A stretch of 64,000 bases of DNA from Solwaraspora sp. WMMA2056 (GCF_030345095.1 NZ_CP128360.1:1612001-1676000); one strand, 5' to 3'. Counted from the stretch's first letter, positions 16,705 through 26,127 are shown. The notes: a model not told the origin generated them from the letters alone. A program made the numbers and translations.

Positions 16705-17700
16705 ATGCCTGACCTGCGAGATTACGTCGATATCCAGCTCGGCTCGGCGCGCGAGCAGTGGAGATCGATCGCCTCTCGCGTTCCGGTTCCCGGCAAGCGG
16801 CAAGTCGACTTCCTGCCGGTCGAGACTCTCATCTGCCTTGCCGTGGGCCTAGTTGTCGATCGTCGTCGGTATGGCGGCGGCACGGCAGACAACGCCGCCG
16901 AGCCCATACCGACGATCGCGCGGCTGTTCTGCCGGCCGAACGGAAGCATTCTGGCTAAGATGGCCAACCTCGATGGCAGTTTGCGTAACGGCGCCAAGCA
17001 CGAGGTCCAGGTCGCTGCCCAGCTGCTCGCCGAGCCCGGACAGCTCGGCGCCGTCTATCGGCTCCTGCTCGCCGCCGCTCGCAGCGTCGGCATTGGGCCG
17101 GAGGCTTTGCCTGACTTTCTCGGCCTGGCCGACGACGACGGCGATCTGCTCCTGATCGGCCAGCGTGAGTTGGACGAGTCGGACGTCGCCGCCGCTGTTC
17201 GCCCGGCCGTGGATGTGTGGCGCGCTTCCCGGGCCGACCTGGACGAGCGGACCACGGAGCGTCTCCTGATGGCGGCCGTTCGCGTCGGCCAGCACCGGTT
17301 CGCCAGCGAAGTGCTGCGCAACCACGGGCATCAGTGCGTCTTCTGTGGCCTCTCGGTCTCGCTGCCGGAGAAGCGAGCGGCGCGGATGCTCGTCGCCAGT
17401 CACATCAAGCCGTGGCGGGCGTGCAGTAACGCCGAGCGGCTCGACGCGCGCAACGGGCTGACGGCCTGTCCGACGCACGATGTCGCGTTCGACACCGGGC
17501 TGTTGACCGTCAACGGTGGTTTGCGCATCCATGTCAAGCCCGCGCTCGTCGCAGCGGTCGAGACGGATCCGGCGACGCGAGCGGCCTTCGGGCGGCCACC
17601 GCTGGCCGAGCGGCTGCTGCTACCGGATGGCGCCCAGCCTCCGCACACCAAGTATCTGGCGTGGCATCGCCAGCACATCTTCGAGGAAGCGACGCACTGA
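16705..17700 (+). CDS. HNH endonuclease, probable restriction enzyme or toxin
   Basis: A 331-residue protein. The C-terminal third holds an HNH nuclease domain: zinc-binding CVFCGLS, the catalytic stretch LVASHIKPWRACSNAERLD, then ARNGLTACPTHDVAFDTGLL. The N-terminal 200 residues are helical and unrecognised and may bind DNA. Its stop is two bases from the convergent stop of the m5C methyltransferase, which favours a restriction-modification pair. Being at the end of the small-protein block, a nuclease effector role for those genes is the alternative. ATG at 16705 with GAGGG upstream. Confidence 0.85.
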   Translation: MPDLRDYVDIQLGSAREQWRSIASRVPVPGKRQVDFLPVETLICLAVGLVVDRRRYGGGTADNAAEPIPTIARLFCRPNGSILAKMANLDGSLRNGAKHEVQVAAQLLAEPGQLGAVYRLLLAAARSVGIGPEALPDFLGLADDDGDLLLIGQRELDESDVAAAVRPAVDVWRASRADLDERTTERLLMAAVRVGQHRFASEVLRNHGHQCVFCGLSVSLPEKRAARMLVASHIKPWRACSNAERLDARNGLTACPTHDVAFDTGLLTVNGGLRIHVKPALVAAVETDPATRAAFGRPPLAERLLLPDGAQPPHTKYLAWHRQHIFEEATH

Positions 17701-17702
17701 CC

Positions 17703-18812
17703 TCAGACGGCCGGCAACGGCAGTTGCTGAACGATCGCTCGGGGGCGTGACCGCTTCTGCTTCGTGTGATCCGCGACGTGGTCGACGATGGCCGTCCCGA
17801 CGGCCTCCGCCAGCCGAGGCGGGACGGCGTTGCCGATCAGACGGCCGAGCGGCGCGAACTGGACGGGCTGATCGGGGGCCACGAACTCGTACTCCTCCGG
17901 GAAGCTCTGCAAGATCGCGGCCTCCCGCAGCGTGAGGGCCCGGTCCTGCTCCGGGTGCCCGAATCGGCCGGCGCCGTAGTTGTACGCGAGCGTCGTGATC
18001 GTCGGCGCGGGCTCGTCCCATGCCATCCGGGCGTACACGTTGCGGAAGGTCGACCCGGACGCCTTGCGATGGCAGGGCGCACGCAGCTCTTCGTCCCACT
18101 GCTCCCACGTACCGCCCGGCTTGGACTGCCTGATCCGCTTGAGGTTCGTGTCGCTCAGACTGCGGCACTTGTGCAGCGGGTCGTCGGCCGCGGCCTGCCC
18201 GTGCTCGACCGGAGTGAGGCCCTCGATCCGTTGGCGGACAGTGACGTACTCCGAGCTAGGGACCGTGCCCTTCGGAACCGCGATCGGGCCGAGCAACGAG
18301 GCGACCAGGACCATGCGCCGCCGGCGCTGCGGCACCCCGTACGCGGGGCAGAAGCACGACGAGTGATCGACCGAGTAGCCGAGCTCACGCAGCCCGACTA
18401 CGAACTTGCGGAAGATCGCGGTGCTGACGATCCGTGGCACGTTCTCCATCGTGACGATCTCGGGCAGGGTGCCCGCGATTAGGCGGAGCATCTCGTCAAC
18501 GAGGGGCCACTGGGCCTCCTGCGAGGTGTCGACGCCACGACGGTACGAGGAGAAAGGCTGGCATGGCGCGCACCCGGCGAGGACCCGGACGGACTTACCG
18601 GGCCACATCGCGGCCAGCTCGTCGGCGGTGATCTCACGGACGTCGCGGCGGTGGAACGGCGCATCGATGTTCGCGCGGAACGGGTAGTCGCAGCTGTCGT
18701 CGACGTCCACCCCGGCGGCGACGTGGATGCCGGCCTTCAAGAGACCGTACGAAAGCCCGCCGACTCCGCAGAACAGGTCGACAGCGGAGATCTTGATAGG
18801 TCGGGCGGCCAT
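17703..18812 (-). CDS. DNA (cytosine-5-)-methyltransferase
   Basis: A 369-residue m5C methyltransferase. Motif I is AVDLFCGVGGLSYGL, motif IV holds the catalytic Cys at about residue 84 in AGCAPCQPFSSY, motif VI is TMENVP, motif VIII QRRRRMVLVAS, and motifs IX/X are LTLREAAILQSFP and LIGNAVPPRLAEAV. It transfers a methyl group from S-adenosylmethionine to cytosine C5 at a target site that cannot be read from sequence. It faces the HNH nuclease tail to tail with a two-base gap. A Vsr nickase gene lies about 7 kb away in the same island and would repair deaminated m5C. Confidence 0.95.
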   Translation of the reverse strand: MAARPIKISAVDLFCGVGGLSYGLLKAGIHVAAGVDVDDSCDYPFRANIDAPFHRRDVREITADELAAMWPGKSVRVLAGCAPCQPFSSYRRGVDTSQEAQWPLVDEMLRLIAGTLPEIVTMENVPRIVSTAIFRKFVVGLRELGYSVDHSSCFCPAYGVPQRRRRMVLVASLLGPIAVPKGTVPSSEYVTVRQRIEGLTPVEHGQAAADDPLHKCRSLSDTNLKRIRQSKPGGTWEQWDEELRAPCHRKASGSTFRNVYARMAWDEPAPTITTLAYNYGAGRFGHPEQDRALTLREAAILQSFPEEYEFVAPDQPVQFAPLGRLIGNAVPPRLAEAVGTAIVDHVADHTKQKRSRPRAIVQQLPLPAV

Positions 18813-19200
18813 GCTGGGATCCTAGTGGATCAAACCAGGAGAGCGTACGCCCCGGGCCGTCGCCTGTGCGGTGCTGCGTCCGATCCTCGACAGACTCAAG
18901 ATCCGTAGTGGACTGTGTGTCGACCAGGATGTTCGGAACATTCTCGGGGTCGACTTGCCAGCTGGATGACGTACCGTCGTGATTTCGACTGTGAATCTCG
19001 TACGTTCGTCTCGGTCGGCCTCGGCCGACGCGCCGGTCGCGGCGGGTGACACGTGGCCTTACCTGCGTGAAAGGGTCAAACCGGCTGCCATTCGAGTGGG
19101 CAACGACCCTCGTCGACACTCGAACATATGTATGAGAATCGTTTTCTTGTCGGTGTTCGTACCTATCATGGTGCCACTCGTGATCGAGGAGGCAATCGTC
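18813..19200. other. Divergent intergenic region between m5C methyltransferase and sigma factor
   Basis: This 388-base stretch separates divergent starts, so it must hold promoters for both. The reading frame of the sigma factor is open through most of it, but no ribosome-binding site supports an earlier start. An AT-richer patch lies around 19121-19160. I cannot name a specific promoter with confidence, and I see no RNA gene. Confidence 0.5.
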
Positions 19201-20772
19201 ATGGTGATGGCGCGGTCGGCAGCACGACGGACGAAGCATCGATCGACCAGCGTAAACAAGGCGCACGTTGAAGAGCTGCGTGCGATCCTCGACCAGCACG
19301 AAGCTGAACAAGCCCGCAATCTAGTGGGCAACTTCTTGAATCGCTACCAGATCAGCCACCACGACGTGGATGCACTTTTGAACGGGCTGGCCGGCAGCCC
19401 GGAGGAGCAGGCGGCCGGTGGAGAGCCGGACGGACCTGTTGCCGGCGTCGACCTTGATCTCGATGATGGCCCGGCAGTGACGGTCGACGTCGCCGAGATG
19501 TCGACCGACGACGACGCCTTGGATTGGATGTTCGCGGACGAGCCACCCCTGCCAGCTCCGCGATCAGCCAGCGACGTCGTCGGGCGCGCGCTCGACGATC
19601 TCCTGGGAGACTGGGAGAGGAAGGGCGGGCAGCTGACGCGCGAAGAAGTGTCGCTCGTCGCCACGCACCGGAAGCTGACTCCGGAGCAGCGCGCCGACCT
19701 GCTGGACCAGCTCGTCGAGGCAGGCGTCCAATTGCCAGCCGTCGCAGCCGCCCGGCCGAGCCGAGTCCTACCGGAGGGCTACGAGTTCAACGGCGATGGC
19801 ATCCGGCAGTACCTGCGTCAGGTCGCCCGCTACCCGCTCATCGGCGCAGCCCGGGAAGTGGAACTCTGGGCGTCGATCCAGCAGGGTTTGGCCGCCGAGG
19901 AGCGACTGAAGTCGGCAGACTCGGCCGAGGCGGCGCCCGAGCTGATGCGGAGCTTGCAGGAGCAGATCGCTGAAGGTAAGCGCGCGCACAGCGAGCTTGT
20001 CTGCGCCAACCTGCGCCTGGTCGTCTCCATCGCCAAGACGAGACAGGACGAAGTCTGCGGAGTCGAGTTCCTGGACCGGATACAGGATGGAAACCTCGGC
20101 CTCATGCACGCCGCGAACAAGTTCGACGGTTCGAAGGGATTCAAGTTCTCCACCTATGCGACGTGGTGGATCCGGCAGGCGATCGAGCGAGGCATCGCCG
20201 ACCGAGGCAGGGCAATCAGAATTCCAGTGCATGTCCACGAGAAGATGGCAAGGGTTCGGAGGGAGAGGTTGAGGTTGGCTGCCTTGCTGGGCCGAGAGCC
20301 GGCGCTGTCGGAGATCTGCGAGCGCACCTGTTACGAGCCGGGCTTGGTGCAGGCGGCGCTTGACCTCATGCGGCCCCTGCGTAGTCTCGACGAGATGCTC
20401 GGCGAGGAAGGTGATCTGCGACTTTCTGACCTGCTCGCGCATGGAGGGGAGCGTGACTGCCTAGCCGATCCGGCCGATATAGTTTTGCATGATATTTTCC
20501 GCCGGGACGTGACCTATACTTTGCCGTCGGCGCTCCCTGATCGCGACCTGGAGGTCATCAAGCGGAGGTTTGGTTTTGATGACGGCGACGAGGAGACGCT
20601 AGAGCAAATCGGTGTCAGGCTCGGGCTATCTCGTGAACGTATTCGCCAGATCGAGAAGAAGTCAATGTCCAAGCTTCGCGCGAGCGGCGGAATCCGGGAC
20701 CTCCGTTCCTATCTGATAGATGATTCCCGAGCGGTTGCGGCTACCCCTGCTGTGGGAAGGTGGGCTTCGTGA
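19201..20772 (+). CDS. RpoD-like sigma-70 factor at the head of the defence island
   Basis: A 523-residue sigma factor. ATG at 19201 follows GAGGAGG with eight bases of spacing. The N-terminal 200 residues are variable and acidic. Region 1.2 is at DGIRQYLRQVARYPL; regions 2.1-2.4 start at about residue 262 with ELVCANLRLVVSIAK and continue through FLDRIQDGNLGLMHAANKFD and FKFSTYATWWIRQAIERGI. Region 3 follows, and region 4 is LPDRDLEVIKRRFGF with the HTH LEQIGVRLGLSRERIRQIEK. It directs RNA polymerase to promoters, presumably of this island. Its TGA overlaps the GTG of the helicase gene, so production is coupled to a DrmA-like protein, an unusual partner for a sigma factor. Confidence 0.9.
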   Translation: MVMARSAARRTKHRSTSVNKAHVEELRAILDQHEAEQARNLVGNFLNRYQISHHDVDALLNGLAGSPEEQAAGGEPDGPVAGVDLDLDDGPAVTVDVAEMSTDDDALDWMFADEPPLPAPRSASDVVGRALDDLLGDWERKGGQLTREEVSLVATHRKLTPEQRADLLDQLVEAGVQLPAVAAARPSRVLPEGYEFNGDGIRQYLRQVARYPLIGAAREVELWASIQQGLAAEERLKSADSAEAAPELMRSLQEQIAEGKRAHSELVCANLRLVVSIAKTRQDEVCGVEFLDRIQDGNLGLMHAANKFDGSKGFKFSTYATWWIRQAIERGIADRGRAIRIPVHVHEKMARVRRERLRLAALLGREPALSEICERTCYEPGLVQAALDLMRPLRSLDEMLGEEGDLRLSDLLAHGGERDCLADPADIVLHDIFRRDVTYTLPSALPDRDLEVIKRRFGFDDGDEETLEQIGVRLGLSRERIRQIEKKSMSKLRASGGIRDLRSYLIDDSRAVAATPAVGRWAS

Positions 20773-23700
20773 CCAGCTCAGGAGTTCAGAGCTTGGAGCA
20801 GGCGTGCGAGGCGTTCGTTGCCTGGCTCGACCGCCGGGTGATCGCGGCAGGCCGTGGGGACGGCCTGGACCGCTTGGAGGTCGCTCCGTCGGGCACCTTC
20901 TGGCTGGGGCGGCTGTCCTGCGAGGACGAGGTCAAGGACGGACTCAACGACGACCGTTCGGAGCGGCTGGATCCGTGTGCGATCGGGATCAGACTGCGTC
21001 CGGCAGGCGGGCCGCCATGGTCGATGTCCGTCACGGTGCGGGCACGCGCCTGGGGCAAGGACGAGCCGAAGGACCCGGATCCGAGGGGCCGCTGGTGGCG
21101 CAGCGACCTGGTCGAAGAAGTCGTCTCGGTGTTGGTCGACGGCGCCGGTACAGAGGCCGGATCGAAACAGCTCGAGGATGCCTTCGCCGCCGTCGGCGTG
21201 CCCGGTCTGTCGGCGAAGGTCAAGGTCGACGTCGAGGACTGGCACAAGCAGACCGAGTTGGTCGTGCAGCTGGTCAACACCAGCCCGATCAAGGCGCCCG
21301 GCTTGGCCGACTCTCATCTGTTCGAGACACAGATCGAAGTGCGCGGCTTGTCGACCGTGCCGTTTCAGTTGGAGGCGCTGCCCGACAGCTTCCGCTACGA
21401 CCGCCAGGTGCCTGCCTACGGCGTGAACGTCGGCGTCGAGGTGTTGGCGCCCGACGTCTTCCGTACGACCGACACGGTCACGGTGCAGACGTTTCGGCCG
21501 ACGTACTGGAACGGCGCCGACGCGCCGCCGGACCTGTCGTTCGCGACGCTGGCGGCCGATCCGATCCCGCAGCTGACCGCGCTCGTGGAGGCGCTGGCGG
21601 CTTACGACGAGGCGCACTGGTCGCCGTCGGTGCTCGACGCCCGGCAGGCGGCCGAAGGCTGGACCCCGGCGATGCGGGCGGAGGCGAATCGCTCGGCCGG
21701 GGAGGTCTTCGGTGAGCTGGATCGTCTCCGCACCGGGCTCGAGCTGCTGCGCGCCCGACCGGAGCTGTGCCGTGCCTTCCAACTGATGAACAAGGCGATC
21801 GCCCGCAGCGCTCGTGGATACGACACGTGGCGGCCATTCCAGATCGGCTTCCTGCTGGCTACGGTTCGGTTCCTGGTCGAGCGGGACGAGGAAGCCGAGT
21901 ACGTCGACACCGTCTGGTTCGCCACGGGTGGCGGCAAGACCGAGACGTACCTCGGTCTGCTGCTCACGGCGGCCTTCTTCGACCGGCTGACGGGCAAGAC
22001 GATGGGTGTGACAGCCTGGTCGCGGTTCCCGCTGCGGTTGCTCAGCCTGCAGCAGACCCAGCGGTTCGCTGACGCGCTCGCCGGCGCCGAAATGGTCCGC
22101 CAGGAAGAGAACGTGGGAGGTACGCCGTTCAGCCTGGGCTTCCTCGTCGGTCAAGCGGGCACACCGAACAAGGTGGTCCCGAAGGCGGAGAAGGACGAGA
22201 TCACTCCGGACAGCCCTGGTATGCCGGACAAGTACCAGGTCTTGCTGCACTGCCCGTTCTGTCGGGCGGAGAAGCTGACGATGCGGTTCGACCGCAAACG
22301 GTGGATGCTAGAACACCGCTGCACCAACCCCGACTGCACCAATGGCAGTCGTCCGCTTCCGATGTACGTGGTCGACCAAGAGGTGTTCCGCTTCCTGCCA
22401 ACGGTTGTCGTGGGGACCTTGGACAAGGCTGCGTCCATCGGCATGCAGCAGGCGATGCGCGGGTTGGTGGGTCCGCCGCAGAAGGTGTGCTCGGTGCCCT
22501 GGCACGGGTTCACCTACGCCCAGCGATCCTCCTCGCCCAACGGGTGCCTGGTGCCGGACTGCCAAGGCGGGCCGGCTCTCAGGGACCTGCCGATGGACGG
22601 CGAGCGGTTCGGGCCGTCGCTGCGGCTGCAGGACGAGCTGCACCTGCTGCGTGACAGCCTTGGGGCGGTCGACTCCCATTACGAGAGCCTGCTGGATCAT
22701 CTGCAGCAGAGGTTGTGCGGCTCTCGGGCGAAGATCGTCGCCAGTAGCGCGACGTTGACCGGCTACGAGCATCAGGTCGACGTGCTCTATCGCCGGCGCG
22801 GCCGCGTGTTTCCGCAGCCCGGTCCGCGTGCTGGCGAATCGTTCTGGACGATGCCGACCGACGAGCCGCTGCGGCGTTTCGTGGCGGTCGCGCCGCGCGG
22901 CGTCACGCTGGAGCACGTCAGCGACCGGACCTTGGACACACTGCAGCGCTGCATTCGCGAACTCAAGGACGAACCGGCAAGGGTTTGCGCGGACGCCGGG
23001 ATCGACCTACAGCACGTCGAAAAGCTCGTGAGCCTGTACGGCACGGATGTCGTGTACGGCACCACTCTCTACGACGTGGAGGCCGCCGGGCGGAGCCTGG
23101 GCAGCAACAACACCGTGTCGGGCATCAACGTCGAGCAGCTCACCGGTCAGACCGACTTCGACGAGGTGCGAGCGATCCTCGATCGGCTGGATCACCCGGA
23201 GCCGAACTTCGACGACCGCATTCACGTGATCGCCGCCAGCTCGATGCTGTCGCACGGCGTCGACGTCGACCGGCTCAACACGATGGTGATGCTGGGGCTG
23301 CCGCTGACCACAGCCGAGTTCATCCAGACGACGGCCCGAGTCGGCCGCCGGCACCCCGGTTTGGTCTACGTGCTGCACAAGATCGGCCGGGAACGGGATG
23401 CCCAGACCTTCCGGCACTTCGGCCCCTACGTCCGACAGGGCGACCGTTTCGTCGACGCGATTCCGATCACGCGACGCAGCCGGCGAGTGCTGGATCTGAC
23501 GATTCCGGGTGTCGTCGGTGCGCGAACGTTGATGATCCGCGAGCCGGCGAGCAAGCAGAGGCTCAGCACACCGGCGAACCTGCGCGGTTATGCCCGTGAC
23601 TCCGGTATGTCACCCGCTGGCGAGGCCGCCGAGATCGCGGCGCTGCTCGGGTTCGACGACGTAACGGATCCGCTGCATTGTGAGCAGATCGCGCAGTGGA

Positions 23701-23837
23701 TGAGAGAGTGGTTCGCAGACCTCGACGACCCGAGCACTCGGGCAAGGTTCACCAGTGAACTAGGTCCCCGGCAACCGATGAGGAGCCTCCGCGACGTCGA
23801 GGCCAGCGCACCGATCCACGAAGACAGGCGGTCGTGA
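20769..23837 (+). CDS. drmA: DrmA-like SF2 helicase (DISARM-type)
   Basis: A 1022-residue helicase-related protein. Walker A is FATGGGKTETYLGL near residue 385; the Walker B equivalent is LQDELHLLRDSLG near 622; SASSATL-like motif III is IVASSATLTGYE. Motifs V/VI are SSMLSHGVDVDRLNTMVMLG and QTTARVGRRHPGL. Between them are zinc-type cysteines (CPFC, HRCTNPDC). The variant Walker A, the DELH box and the adjacent DUF1998 gene are what I expect of DISARM DrmA, which with DrmB binds and translocates on DNA to block phage entry. The GTG at 20769 overlaps the sigma-factor stop; an earlier GTG at 20760 is less likely. Confidence 0.78.
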   Translation: MTSSGVQSLEQACEAFVAWLDRRVIAAGRGDGLDRLEVAPSGTFWLGRLSCEDEVKDGLNDDRSERLDPCAIGIRLRPAGGPPWSMSVTVRARAWGKDEPKDPDPRGRWWRSDLVEEVVSVLVDGAGTEAGSKQLEDAFAAVGVPGLSAKVKVDVEDWHKQTELVVQLVNTSPIKAPGLADSHLFETQIEVRGLSTVPFQLEALPDSFRYDRQVPAYGVNVGVEVLAPDVFRTTDTVTVQTFRPTYWNGADAPPDLSFATLAADPIPQLTALVEALAAYDEAHWSPSVLDARQAAEGWTPAMRAEANRSAGEVFGELDRLRTGLELLRARPELCRAFQLMNKAIARSARGYDTWRPFQIGFLLATVRFLVERDEEAEYVDTVWFATGGGKTETYLGLLLTAAFFDRLTGKTMGVTAWSRFPLRLLSLQQTQRFADALAGAEMVRQEENVGGTPFSLGFLVGQAGTPNKVVPKAEKDEITPDSPGMPDKYQVLLHCPFCRAEKLTMRFDRKRWMLEHRCTNPDCTNGSRPLPMYVVDQEVFRFLPTVVVGTLDKAASIGMQQAMRGLVGPPQKVCSVPWHGFTYAQRSSSPNGCLVPDCQGGPALRDLPMDGERFGPSLRLQDELHLLRDSLGAVDSHYESLLDHLQQRLCGSRAKIVASSATLTGYEHQVDVLYRRRGRVFPQPGPRAGESFWTMPTDEPLRRFVAVAPRGVTLEHVSDRTLDTLQRCIRELKDEPARVCADAGIDLQHVEKLVSLYGTDVVYGTTLYDVEAAGRSLGSNNTVSGINVEQLTGQTDFDEVRAILDRLDHPEPNFDDRIHVIAASSMLSHGVDVDRLNTMVMLGLPLTTAEFIQTTARVGRRHPGLVYVLHKIGRERDAQTFRHFGPYVRQGDRFVDAIPITRRSRRVLDLTIPGVVGARTLMIREPASKQRLSTPANLRGYARDSGMSPAGEAAEIAALLGFDDVTDPLHCEQIAQWMREWFADLDDPSTRARFTSELGPRQPMRSLRDVEASAPIHEDRRS

Positions 23838-25585
23838 TGAAGCCTCTCGCATCTCGCAGTGGCAGCCAGATCCTGCGGACTTTCCTGCCGGAGCAGACGG
23901 TGGACTTACGTGGCGACATCTACCAGGTCACTGAATGGTCGGCGCCCGTCCCGATCGAGGTCGATACCGATCTGGTGCGCCGGCATCTGCTCGGGGAGAT
24001 CGCCGCGTGGGCGGTCAAGGACAACGACAGCGGGATGAGCGGCGAACTGCTTCGCCGGGCGCCCGTCGAAGTCGTGGAGCTGGACGACCGACGCGGCGTT
24101 ACAGTCGAACGTTATCCCAAGGTCTGGCTGTGCCGGGTCTGCAAGCGAATTGGTAAATCGCCGGACCGGCCCTGCAAGTGTCGGAAGGGCGGAAAGTGGG
24201 GTCAGCTGCACTTCGTGGGCATCCACGACTGCGGAAGGATCTACGAGCCGTGGATTCGACGCTGCAAGGAGCACGACGACGTCAAGGTCGTCATCCCGAA
24301 GAGCGCCAAAGCGGCCGACATCAGATTTATCTGCCCCACATGCGAAACCAAGACAATGCCAGGCCTTGGTTTCAACCGGACCTGCGACTGCGGTGAAGGC
24401 AACATTCGGTGGAACGTCCACAAGGCGCGCACCGTCTACACCCCGCGCGGCATGGTCCTCATCAATCCTCCAAGGCCGGAGCATCGGGAGGGCCTGAAGC
24501 TTGCCGGTGGCGCCCGCAAGGCGCTCGTCTGGGTCGTCGAAGGGCTGACCGCCGACCGCCCTGCCGACGTGTCGTCGAAGCAGACCCGGGAAGAGTTCCT
24601 GGCGAAGCTCGTAGCCGACGGTATGGATCCATCGTTTGCCGAGCAGATGACGGCGATGGCGGAGCAGGGTGGCCAGCTTGCCAAGCCGGGCGCGCATCCG
24701 ATCGACCGGCTGTCGGGGCATCGGCGTGAAACGGCCGAACGCGAAGCCGCCGACATCGCGATGGCGCTGGCCGAGAGCCGGTTGCCGACGACCAAGCTGG
24801 GCGGATCGGGGGCCGGTGGTGCCCTCGCCGCTCGCTACCGCGACAGCTACCCGGCGGCGCTGGCCCGCGCCGGCGTGGCCGGGCTGGACCTGGTCGACAA
24901 GTTCCCAGTGCTCAGTGCCATGTACGGCTACACCCGTGGCGACGACGACCCGGCGAAGTGCCGGTTGATGCCGTTCCGCCGCAGACGAGGTGGCTACCGG
25001 CTGTACGGCAATCTTGCCGAGACGGAGGCGTTCCTGATCCGGCTGGATCCGCTGCGGGTGGCGACCTGGCTCTCCGGGCGCGGCCACCGGCTTTCCGGTT
25101 GGAAAGTCGGAGACCAGGACGAGGTTGCGGCGCGGGTCGCGATCCTGGAGTCGGCGGTGGTGCCGTCGAAGCGCGACGATCCGTCCGACGGCTCGCCCGG
25201 CACCGACCTTCTCAAGCTGGTGCACACCTACGCTCACCGGTTCATTCGCCAGACAGCGGTCTTCTCCGGCATCGAACGCGATGCGCTCAGCGAGTACCTG
25301 TTGCCTGGACATCTGGCGTTCTTCGTCTACGCCGGCGCCAAGGGCGACTTCGTGCTCGGCGGCATGCAGGCGGTGTTCGAGTCCAACCTCGACGACCTGA
25401 TGCACACCTTCGTCGACGCGGAGCACCGGTGCCCGCTGGATCCGGGCTGCAGTCGAGGCAGCGGGGCGTGCAGTGCCTGCGTACATCTGGGTGAGCCGTC
25501 GTGCCGGTTCTTCAACCGGTTCCTCGATCGGGGGGTGTTGTTCGGACAGGGCGGCTACCTGCGGATCCGGCGGCCCGAGGAGTGA
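23834..25585 (+). CDS. drmB: DrmB-like DUF1998 protein (DISARM-type)
   Basis: A 583-residue protein with N-terminal zinc-type clusters (CRVCKRIG, CKCRKGG, FICPTCETK, CDCGEG). The C-terminal DUF1998 region contains HRFIRQTAVFSGIERDALSEY, GDFVLGGMQAVFE and a final four-cysteine group (CPLDPGC, GACSACVHLGEPSC) followed by NRFLDRGVLFG. DUF1998 next to a DrmA-type helicase is the hallmark of DISARM, where DrmB forms a complex with DrmA. GTG at 23834 overlaps the helicase stop as GTGA, so the genes are coupled. Its 3' end is overlapped on the opposite strand by vsr. Confidence 0.82.
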   Translation: MMKPLASRSGSQILRTFLPEQTVDLRGDIYQVTEWSAPVPIEVDTDLVRRHLLGEIAAWAVKDNDSGMSGELLRRAPVEVVELDDRRGVTVERYPKVWLCRVCKRIGKSPDRPCKCRKGGKWGQLHFVGIHDCGRIYEPWIRRCKEHDDVKVVIPKSAKAADIRFICPTCETKTMPGLGFNRTCDCGEGNIRWNVHKARTVYTPRGMVLINPPRPEHREGLKLAGGARKALVWVVEGLTADRPADVSSKQTREEFLAKLVADGMDPSFAEQMTAMAEQGGQLAKPGAHPIDRLSGHRRETAEREAADIAMALAESRLPTTKLGGSGAGGALAARYRDSYPAALARAGVAGLDLVDKFPVLSAMYGYTRGDDDPAKCRLMPFRRRRGGYRLYGNLAETEAFLIRLDPLRVATWLSGRGHRLSGWKVGDQDEVAARVAILESAVVPSKRDDPSDGSPGTDLLKLVHTYAHRFIRQTAVFSGIERDALSEYLLPGHLAFFVYAGAKGDFVLGGMQAVFESNLDDLMHTFVDAEHRCPLDPGCSRGSGACSACVHLGEPSCRFFNRFLDRGVLFGQGGYLRIRRPEE

Positions 25586-26006
25586 CGGCCAGCAGTCGCC
25601 GCCACTGCGCTTCGACCCGGTCGGCGGCGGCTGCGGTGGCCTCGTGTTCCCACACGTGCAGCACGGTCCAGCTCAGGTCGGCCAGTGCCGCGTCCTTCGC
25701 ACGGTCGCGGGCGACGTTGCGGTCCAGCTTCGCCTGCCACCAGTCCCGGTTGTTGCGCGGCAGGGTGCCGTGTTCGGGGCAGCGGTGCCAGAAGCAGCCG
25801 TCGACGAAGACCGCCAGCCGCGCTCGGGTGAAGACCACGTCGGGCCGGCCCGGCAGCCGCGCGTCGTGGATGCGGAAGCGCAGCCCCCGGCGGTGCAGTT
25901 CGCGGCGCAACAACAGCTCGGGCTTGGTGGAGGTGCGGGGTTGACGGCGGAGTCGGGCCGACGTGGCGGCATCGAGCGGTACGGGCAAGGGGGACTTTCG
26001 GCCCAT
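25512..26006 (-). CDS. vsr: Very short patch repair (Vsr) endonuclease
   Basis: A 164-residue Vsr homologue: TSARLRRQPRTSTKPELLLRR, the catalytic Asp region RLPGRPDVVFTRARLAVFVDG and the zinc-type CFWHRCPEHGTLPRNN, then WQAKLDRNVARDR. Vsr nicks at T:G mismatches made when 5-methylcytosine deaminates, so it normally accompanies an m5C methylase such as the one at 17703-18812. Here it lies alone on the minus strand between the two plus-strand defence operons. Its last 74 bases overlap the end of the DUF1998 gene in antisense; that part of the protein (after VTPRAAG) is a non-conserved tail. Confidence 0.92.
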   Translation of the reverse strand: MGRKSPLPVPLDAATSARLRRQPRTSTKPELLLRRELHRRGLRFRIHDARLPGRPDVVFTRARLAVFVDGCFWHRCPEHGTLPRNNRDWWQAKLDRNVARDRAKDAALADLSWTVLHVWEHEATAAAADRVEAQWRRLLAVTPRAAGSAGSRPVRTTPPDRGTG

Positions 26007-26127
26007 CTCTCCAACCTATCTGGGGACGTTCCGTTAGATCACAGGCAGTTAGGCTTGTGAACTGGCGACAACGCGACTTGTCGGCGAACGTCTCATTTGT
26101 AACGATTCGAAAACGGAGAAAACACCT

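Noticed and set aside
18979-19200. Longer start for the sigma factor at 18979
   Set aside because: No ribosome-binding site, and the added residues do not resemble a sigma N-terminus; GAGGAGG stands just before 19201.
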